Below the pieces are notes generated by a model, which had not been told where the DNA came from, did no database searches, and saw only the letters and a list, made by a program, of their open reading frames with translations. A stretch of 64,000 nt of DNA, from NCBI GenBank assembly GCA_947044365.1, contig OX345638.1, forward strand, positions 1-64,000, in the 5' to 3' direction. The translations under genes and the position numbers were made by a program. Positions 57,301-64,000 of the stretch are shown here, one piece after another (position 1 is the first letter of the stretch; each line of letters opens with the position of its first letter). The DNA is from Petrosia ficiformis. Its lineage: Eukaryota > Porifera > Demospongiae > Haplosclerida > Petrosiidae.

Positions 57301-58123
57301 TAAGATGTGTAAGGATGAATAGACAACATATCTCACTGATTGTTCAATACGATCACCCTTATTGTTTTTAAACACTTTTCCATCGACTGTACAAATGAAT
57401 TCATCACCTTGAGTAGACAATAGCAAGCGATCAGCTACTTGAAACTTATCAGTGTCATTATTACACTCCTCATCAGTAGCAAGATAAAACTTTTTTGTAG
57501 AAGAAGAAGGAAATCCATAATGTAGAATAACTCCTATTATCACACCTGAATATAAATATACAACCATGCAGTCACATGACAATATCACAGATGGTCACAT
57601 AATGACACTAAACAGGTAGACAATTACAAATGTTAGAATATATATAATAATAGTTATATGAATACAATACCTCAACAAATAATCAATACTCACTACTAAC
57701 AAGTAATATAATTATACTACTTGTATTCAATAAACAAACAAACAGTTTCTAATGTATATATAAGCACAACAATCTCTACTTACCATATAACATTGCTAGT
57801 CCAGTTTCATGAAGAACCCGGAATCTTCTGACTTTAAAAACCCATATCGTAATGACAGTTAGAAATAGGAGGAGGAGTATAACAAGTAAAGATCCACTAT
57901 CCTGAGTATGTACAGTTTCTGAACGAGCATCACTATCATCCAGAACTATATTAGGCATGTAATACACTTCACTACTATCATTAGTACCATTTAGTAAAGT
58001 GGTATAGTTGTCTACATCATAGTCATTAGACTCCAAATTACTAACTAATGCTTTCCAATTATTATAACTGTTATTCAGGTATAGTAAGGGATAACATTTT
58101 GAGGAATCATCTTCACCAGCCAT
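54362..58123 (-). CDS. SLC9A6/7/9-like: Endosomal Na+(K+)/H+ exchanger, NHE6/7/9 type
   Basis: Thirteen exons: 57784-58123, 57337-57545, 57203-57280, 57077-57153, 56757-57020, 55913-56035, 55744-55850, 55372-55686, 55165-55318, 55061-55100, 54940-55010, 54778-54889, 54362-54559; 695 aa. An N-glycosylation-rich first loop precedes the helices. Antiporter signatures: [79 protein letters not shown]. The LKIKVGVEDD junction after the last helix matches the NHE6/7/9 cytoplasmic start. The tail has a Cys-rich segment ([15 protein letters not shown]), a poly Ser/Glu/Asp stretch and IGLGSEQR. Members set endosome and trans-Golgi pH. A palindromic element sits in the intron after 56,757. Confidence 0.92.
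56190..56300. mobile_element. Palindromic element in an NHE intron
   Basis: GGTTATATCACAGC...GTGCTATATCAGATTTATAAA on the left and its near-perfect inverted copy on the right meet at a GC-rich apex (ccgagcccgagggcgagg). This is the same plan as 2,528-2,675 (long AT-rich arms, GC-rich CCTCGGGC-type apex). Three further tandem cagtgctatatctg units follow at 56,424-56,475. Confidence 0.75.
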
Positions 58124-58206
58124 CTTGTCAGGGCTAGGGTCTTTGGTAAGTCATATGATGTATCACGTGTGTATTACCATGGTAACTTATAAACAAGTCA
58201 TACAGG
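58124..58206. promoter_or_regulatory. Bidirectional promoter, NHE and LRR gene
   Basis: 83 bp separate the divergent start codons. The spacer contains a TCACGTGTG (E-box) and a CCATGG. No TATA box is apparent. Confidence 0.55.
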
Positions 58207-60257
58207 ATGCAGCAGCAACAAGAGAGTATACACTTGTTAAGGAAACCTCGTCCCCCATCTGAGAAGTATTCCAAGCTTTTTGAAGATGTAAATAAAAAGA
58301 TCACACCTACTTCATCAACTGAATCTAAATCAACATGTGGACAAAGTACACATAACTTTAGTTCACACAACAGTTGTCATCATGAAGATCATTATGTACA
58401 ATTGAACACACCTATGAAACAACAGAAATATCCTAATAAGGAACTGATAAAGATACATCCTTTATATCCTAAAGGTCCATACCCTCTTCCTCCCGGTAGA
58501 ATCATGTGTCAAATAGACCCATCATTACATCATGATGACATACACAACAACGATAAACCACAATTTACATTTAATGATTTCCTCATGATATCACATGATG
58601 ATCATACCCCTATTACTACTACGAATAAACCTTTTATATCACATCATAACTATCTAAAATTAACAAGTTGGTTTGCTACTCAAAAACCCAAACAAGATAA
58701 AATATTGTCATGGCAACCACAAGGTTTGTATATGTGTAATTGTAGTCTTAATTATTAATATATCTTCTCTTGTAGTTGAAATGTGTGCTCCAGAACAAAG
58801 GAAACCAAAACACCAAATAATGATAGGTTAGTAGTTCATATTTATAATATTATAATAATTATTATACTTATTCAGAATTTCAAGCCATGTTAAATGAAAT
58901 GATAATGGAGTCACAAAGTGAGATTGATAATATATCCAGTATGGAAATGATAGAATGGCCACATCAACATCAGCATGATACTCTAATACAATCTTCAAGA
59001 TCACGTTTCTTTTGTGGTGAAGGAAGAAGTCAATCTCCATTTAGTAAGACTGCATCAGTTTTGTTAGTAATTATTATTATTATTATTACTTTTAGATTCT
59101 TCTTATCAATTAATAATTAATCCTCCTGAAGTCGCTGTTTTACAATCTATGATGAATGGGGGAACACATTTATCACTGAAGGCTCACTTCTTATCACAAT
59201 TACCAAATCTTATTTCTCTATCACACACACTAACTCATTTAAACCTTTCTTTCAATACTTTTAAGGTCAGTTATAAAATACATTAATTATAATTATTATG
59301 ATGTAGATTCATTAGACATTTCCATCTCAAATTCTTGAATTGACTCAATTAATATCTCTTAAAATGAGAAACAATCCATTAAGAGAGTTACCATCTGGTA
59401 AATTGTTATTATATTATAATTATTATTATAATGATGCTATAATTACGTTAGATATTAGCAAACTACACAAACTAGAAATTATGTCACTTCCATTTAATTT
59501 ACTCTCTGATTTACCTCAAGGGTAAGTAATAATGTTAACGTAGTTATTACTATTATTATGATGATGGATAGGTTGTTTGAAATGGATAACCTCGTAGAAT
59601 TAGATCTATCTCATAATAGCTTACAATGGTTATCAAGAGATATTGCTAATCTGAGGTAATACCAGTACACATGAAATACATCATTATGATATTCCTATAC
59701 TCAGGAACTTGAGACATCTTAATATAGAATATAATCAATTATCTGGTCTACCAGCAACAATACTATCTTTATCATTATCACATTTACATGTTGATAATAA
59801 CTATTTCCATCCAGCACTATGGAAAGAAAACACCCTAAACCAACCACAGGTAGATATCTAATACATTATTAATAATTATGAATTCATTATCATTTATAGA
59901 CGCTAATAGAAATGTGTTGTCACAAGAGTGTACACATGTACAATGTACTGTCACAAACAATGAAAGATATTGTTGACAGGTAATTAAATTACTAATAATT
60001 AATTATAAACGTTTACTACTATTATTAATAGTAACCATAGTGGACTATATTGTGACATGTGTCATGGACCAATATATGGAACAGGTTTAAGAGTGATAAG
60101 ATCAGTAGGAGGAGTAACGCAGGTGTTTGGTGTTAAACTTCTACCATTAATATTAATAGTGTGTTCTATAAAGTGTCAGAGGGTATTAAAAGATACTAGA
60201 CAAGAAATCAAATGGGATCATTATAATAAACATATTATTACATGTGATACATTATGA
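58207..60257 (+). CDS. Leucine-rich-repeat protein with Cys-rich C-terminal module
   Basis: Ten exons: 58207-58723, 58776-58827, 58876-59043, 59096-59264, 59316-59397, 59452-59521, 59572-59655, 59705-59849, 59900-59979, 60032-60257; 530 aa. The first ~300 residues are low-complexity (Gln/His/Ser/Pro) with no domain. Then five or six LRRs of 23 residues follow (LTHLNLSFNTFKTFPSQI, LISLKMRNNPLRELPS, LEIMSLPFNLLSDLP, LVELDLSHNSLQWLSRDI, LRHLNIEYNQLSGLPATI). The C-terminus has CCHKSVH, then CDMCHGPIYGTGLRVIRSV and ICS-type cysteines that could bind zinc. This architecture (LRRs, then a CDMC.GPIYG module) resembles LRRC58/LRRC63-type proteins; the exact orthologue is not assigned. Tail-to-tail with CUL3, 79 bp apart. 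Confidence 0.75.
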
Positions 60258-60336
60258 TCATTAGTTTGTGAATATGATACATACTAACAGACAAACATAA
60301 CAACAGAATATTAACATCTTGAGATCTGTACTATCA

Positions 60337-63300
60337 TCAAGGCATGTATACATACACCTTCCTATAAAAAATGATAAATATCCATTACAATGTATAACTC
60401 ATAAAGGGATTGTATTACATCTCATAAATACATATATTATCTGACCTATCATCAGGAGCTCTAGCTAGATAACACTTGTACATTATTAATTATCTGACCT
60501 ATCATCAGGGGCTCTAGCTAGATAACACTCGTACATTATTAATTATCTGACCTATCATCAGAGGCTCTAGCTAGATAACACTCATACATTATTAATTATC
60601 TGACCTATCATCAAGGGCTCTAGCTAGATAACATCATACATTATTAATTATCTGACCTATCATCAGGGGCTCTAGCTAGATAACACTCATACATTATTAA
60701 TTATCTGACCTATCATCAGGGGCTCTAGCTAGATAACATCATACATTATTAATTATCTGACCTATCATCAGGGGCTCTAGCTAGATAACATCATACATTA
60801 TTAATTATCTGACCTATCATCAGGGGCTCTAGCTAGATAACACTCATACATTATTAATTATCTGACCTATCATCAGGGGCTCTAGCTAGATAATCTCTTT
60901 CAATTAAACTTTCAATTCTTCTTTTAATAATCATTGCATTTGGAGGAAATCTGTTTTTCAGCTGATCAACACATTCTGTTATTAATGTATTATGTTGAAG
61001 TCTCTTTCTTGCCTTCATTATACGAACAATAGCAGCTTCTATTCTGTGAGATAAGTTAAGAAACTAACTGATAATAATTAATACATTAATTATTATTATT
61101 ATCAGTAGGATACTCATGTTTTCTATCATCATCAACTTTTTGTCTAGTTTCTTTCCTCTCTGGTTCTGTTTCTCCTTTAGCACTCACTGCTTGTATCTTA
61201 ACACGAACTAATTTACTAGTAAATTGATCATTAATGGCAAATTGATCCATAGCACCTATACATGTAATACAATATATTTATAGTACTGAGATATAATATA
61301 CAGTATTGAGATATTATAGTTTATATATATATTCACACACCAAAATCTCGTCCTCCTGATAACGCCTCTTTTCCTCTGTTTATCCAGTTTAAAACTTTTT
61401 GTGAACTTCTCCCAACAGTCAATGATTGTAACGCTCTTACTAATTCCTTACGTGGTATATTAGTCTCTTGAGTTAAATCCTTTGTGTAATTAATAATAAT
61501 GATTATTATTAATTATTATTACTTACTTGAAATGAGAAGACTGGTCGTTTGTTAAACAACATTAATATAGTCATTTGATGAGTTGATACTTGTAATATAT
61601 GTTTCTTAACTACAGTTTGTCCTGAGCTAGGACCTTCTTCTCTCTTACTATGAGGATAAAACACAGCATTTAGATCGGCAAATCCCTAATAGATGAATAT
61701 AATATAACATAGTTATAATTATTATTATACATACTAAATGTGTTTGTAAGGTTAACTGTCGTCCACTGTATTGTGATAAATAAAATTTCTGAAATACTGC
61801 AAAAGCATCAGCACCAGATTGTGGTAGAATACAAGGAGCAGTTGTAGTAGCAGTAGGCCAACAACCAGTAGTTAATACTCTAACATTAAGATCAATTCCA
61901 CCTAAACCAACCTATTATAATAATAATAATAATTAACACTATTAATTTCATATTAACTTACGGAACTAGTCTGTAAAAAATCTCTGAATTTTTCCATTGT
62001 AGATGTTGAAAGTGTAATATCTTTAAACATTCCTTCTAGTTTACTAGTAAAATGACCTCCACATTCATGCTAATTAATTAAAATCAATAATTACTATCAT
62101 AATAATTATTTCATTTACCTTTAGTTTTGAAATCATGCTTTTCTCAAAATCATCTGATACTGTTTTATTTAATAATAATCTTTTTGCCAAATGTTGTTTA
62201 TAATAACGTTCAAATACGTCCTGTTAATAGCATCACATGATCTCACATGATTATCACATGACTACCACATACCTTGTCTTGTAGATATCTGAACAATATT
62301 ATACATTTGTCCAAAATTCCCTCCACTTCTTGTTCTGAATACTGAAAGCAATTTTAATTAGTTTAAACTAACCAATGAGATTCACTTACCCCTTTAACAC
62401 CTCTTTTCAGCAATTCATCGATGAAAAGTGACAGATATTCTGGAGATTTGTCATTTAAATTAATAAAATATTCAAAATCCTATTCAATATATTAAAAAAT
62501 TATTATTATAATTACAGGAATACTAATATTAATACCTGTCCAATAGCATGTTTAAACAATGGATCATTAGAAAATGACTTGTCAAGAAACATGTTATATT
62601 GATCACGGAGATCAAGCAGGTTTTGTACGTACGTCACAGCATTTCTACCAGGTGAGTTTTCAATTCCTGGTTCTTCAGAGACCATACCTCGTCCAGTCTC
62701 TTTAAGATATGAACTCAAATATTGTATAATACAAGGAATACCACCACCAACACGAGAAAATAATTTATACATACAAGCTAGATCTAATATATAATAATTA
62801 AAATGGGTGTGGTCATTAATACACAATATTTACCAGTAATTCTAGAATTCTTTAACATATGAACTACTCCAGAATTCTCCATTTCTATAATACTAACCAT
62901 GTGTTCCTTTATTAACTCATCTTCTACAACCTAATATAAGATATTACTATAACTAAACCTCTTTTAGTAAGGTATTGTGAATTAATTATTGTCATATTAT
63001 AAATTATCTTACTTTTGTGATTCTAGTTTCAGTACTTGGATCTAAATAATGTCTAGCTCTTTCAACTTCCTCTGTTAAACGGGTCTCTACCTTTCTCAAA
63101 TATACTGGAGCACTGTTCTCTGCTAATAACTTTTGGCTTTCAGCCTAAATGAGTGTAAAAGTATACCTACACTACTACTATAGTAATAATATATTATATG
63201 TTATCACCTTGTAGAATTCTCTAGACATTCGTAAGAAAGGTTTTTCAAAGTCTTCTTCATAAACATCTCTTCTACTATTCAAACCTAATGCCATTAACAT

Positions 63301-64000
63301 TTTACAAGTATTCTGTACAGCCCCTCTATAATAGCATAATAATTAATAAATTATTAATGATTGTATAGCCCCTCTATAATAACATAATTAATAGATTATT
63401 AATGATTGTACAGCCCCTCTATAATAACATAATTAATAAATTATTAATGATTGTACAGCCCCTCTATAATAACATAATTAATAGATTATTAATGATTGTA
63501 CAGCCCCTCTATAATAACATAATTAATAAATTATTAATGATTGTACAGCCCCTCTATAATAACATAATTAATAGATTATTAATGATTGTACAGCCCCTCT
63601 ATAATAACATAATTAATAGATTATTAATGATTGTACAGCCCCTCTATAATAACATAATTAATAAATTATTAATGATTGTACAGCCCCTCTATAATAACAT
63701 AATTAATAGATTATTAATGATTGTACAGCCCCTCTATAATAACATAATTAATAAATTATTAATGATTGTACAGCCCCTCTATAATAACATAATTAATAAA
63801 TTATTAATGATTGTACAGCCCCTCTATAATAACATAATAATTAATAGATTATTAATGATTGTACAGCCCCTCTATAATAACATAATAAATTATTAAAGCC
63901 CAGGCCTCTACACTAATAATTATTACATGTACCTATCAACTAATTCTCCTTTTCTTTCTCTGTCCACCATATCAAGTAAAAGTGATTTTAAATGTTCTCT
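60337..64000 (-). CDS. CUL3: Cullin-3 (5' end beyond the window)
   Basis: Exons in view: 63933-64000 (partial), 63208-63325, 63013-63144, 62834-62930, 62536-62783, 62390-62479, 62273-62341, 62119-62220, 61962-62069, 61735-61911, 61527-61685, 61341-61479, 61114-61255, 60867-61043, 60337-60361. Seen: [60 protein letters not shown] (cullin homology, RBX1 side), [44 protein letters not shown], the neddylation helix [20 protein letters not shown] with the acceptor Lys (VRIMK), and the C-end [16 protein letters not shown]. The last 25-nt exon is needed for the normal winged-helix end. CUL3 scaffolds BTB-adaptor ubiquitin ligases. Two introns hold splice-junction minisatellites. Confidence 0.95.
60430..60866 (-). 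repeat. Eight tandem copies of the CUL3 penultimate exon end plus 5' splice site
   Basis: Units of 51-53 bp. On the coding strand each reads TTATCTAGCTAGAGCCCCTG, then ATGATAG and gtcagataattaataatg, i.e. the last ~33 bp of exon 60867-61043 and its donor. All eight lie in the last CUL3 intron directly after the true junction. They differ by a few bases (for example caggag, cagagg, caaggg). Confidence 0.95.
63340..63895 (-). repeat. Twelve tandem copies of a CUL3 3' splice site plus exon start
   Basis: Units are mostly 45 bp. On the coding strand each contains ttaattatgttattatag (acceptor) followed by AGGGGCTGTACA, the first 12 nt of exon 63208-63325, then AATCATTAATAAT. All lie in the intron just upstream of that exon. 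Because 45 is a multiple of three, the plus strand shows an artefactual 164-codon periodic frame. Confidence 0.95.

Noticed and set aside
60867..60880. CUL3 ending at the in-frame stop after DDRSDN
   Set aside because: A consensus donor lies at GATAG/gtcaga and a downstream 25-nt exon restores the conserved RKVYxYx cullin end, so the stop is intronic.
63402..63896. 164-codon plus-strand open frame of repeated [15 protein letters not shown] units
   Set aside because: It is the antisense of the 45-bp splice-acceptor array in CUL3; the period is a multiple of three so a frame stays open by chance.

Overview
The window looks like a nuclear contig from a simple animal, most likely a sponge (demosponge). 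This is inferred from an AT-rich sequence, very short GT-AG introns (about 45-80 bp), animal-type single-copy genes (CTC1, MSL2, HSDL1, SLC49A3, UXS1, CUL3) packed almost end to end, and abundant palindromic TACATGTA-type simple sequence. No species can be fixed from sequence alone. Exon-intron models below were built by reading splice sites and checking that frames close; most multi-exon models sum to a whole number of codons.

The window has two textures. Positions 1 to about 33,500 are repeat-rich: microsatellites, minisatellites, hairpin elements, MITE-like elements (one hAT-type element with a perfect 8-bp target-site duplication), a 607-bp element with about 147-bp terminal inverted repeats, tRNA-derived sequences, a decayed retroelement-like fragment, and scattered exon-like fragments of dynein heavy chain and Hsp70 in duplicated blocks. 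Its one large gene is on the minus strand (20,506-31,666). Five or so tiny exons (33 or 42 nt, all phase 0) lead into a 3.5-kb exon coding for a Mutator-like transposase core, zinc knuckles, two near-identical PHD fingers and a C-terminal OTU protease domain.

Positions 33,877-64,000 form a gene-dense block: STK24/25/26-type kinase (-), Rac GTPase (+), UXS1 (+), SLC49A3-like transporter (+), PCCB (-), MSL2 (+), CTC1 (+), HSDL1 (-), UQCRH (+), DYNLT2B (-), NDUFA1 (+), endosomal Na+/H+ exchanger (-), an LRR protein (+) and CUL3 (-, running off the right edge). Neighbours alternate head-to-head (start codons 19 bp apart for PCCB/MSL2, 83 bp for NHE/LRR) and tail-to-tail (stop codons 1 bp apart for CTC1/HSDL1, 7 bp for SLC49A3/PCCB). 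They are mostly housekeeping genes and form no single pathway; two are mitochondrial respiratory subunits (UQCRH, NDUFA1) and one a mitochondrial carboxylase (PCCB).

The least ordinary observations are: (1) the transposase-PHD-PHD-OTU gene with its micro-exon 5' end; (2) minisatellites built from a gene's own splice junctions, with eight extra copies of a 5' splice site and twelve of a 3' splice site in two CUL3 introns, an acceptor-like array in the kinase gene and a partial exon copy in PCCB; (3) an HSDL1 protein lacking both catalytic Tyr and Lys; (4) a tandem array of hairpin units whose stems vary in a compensatory way.
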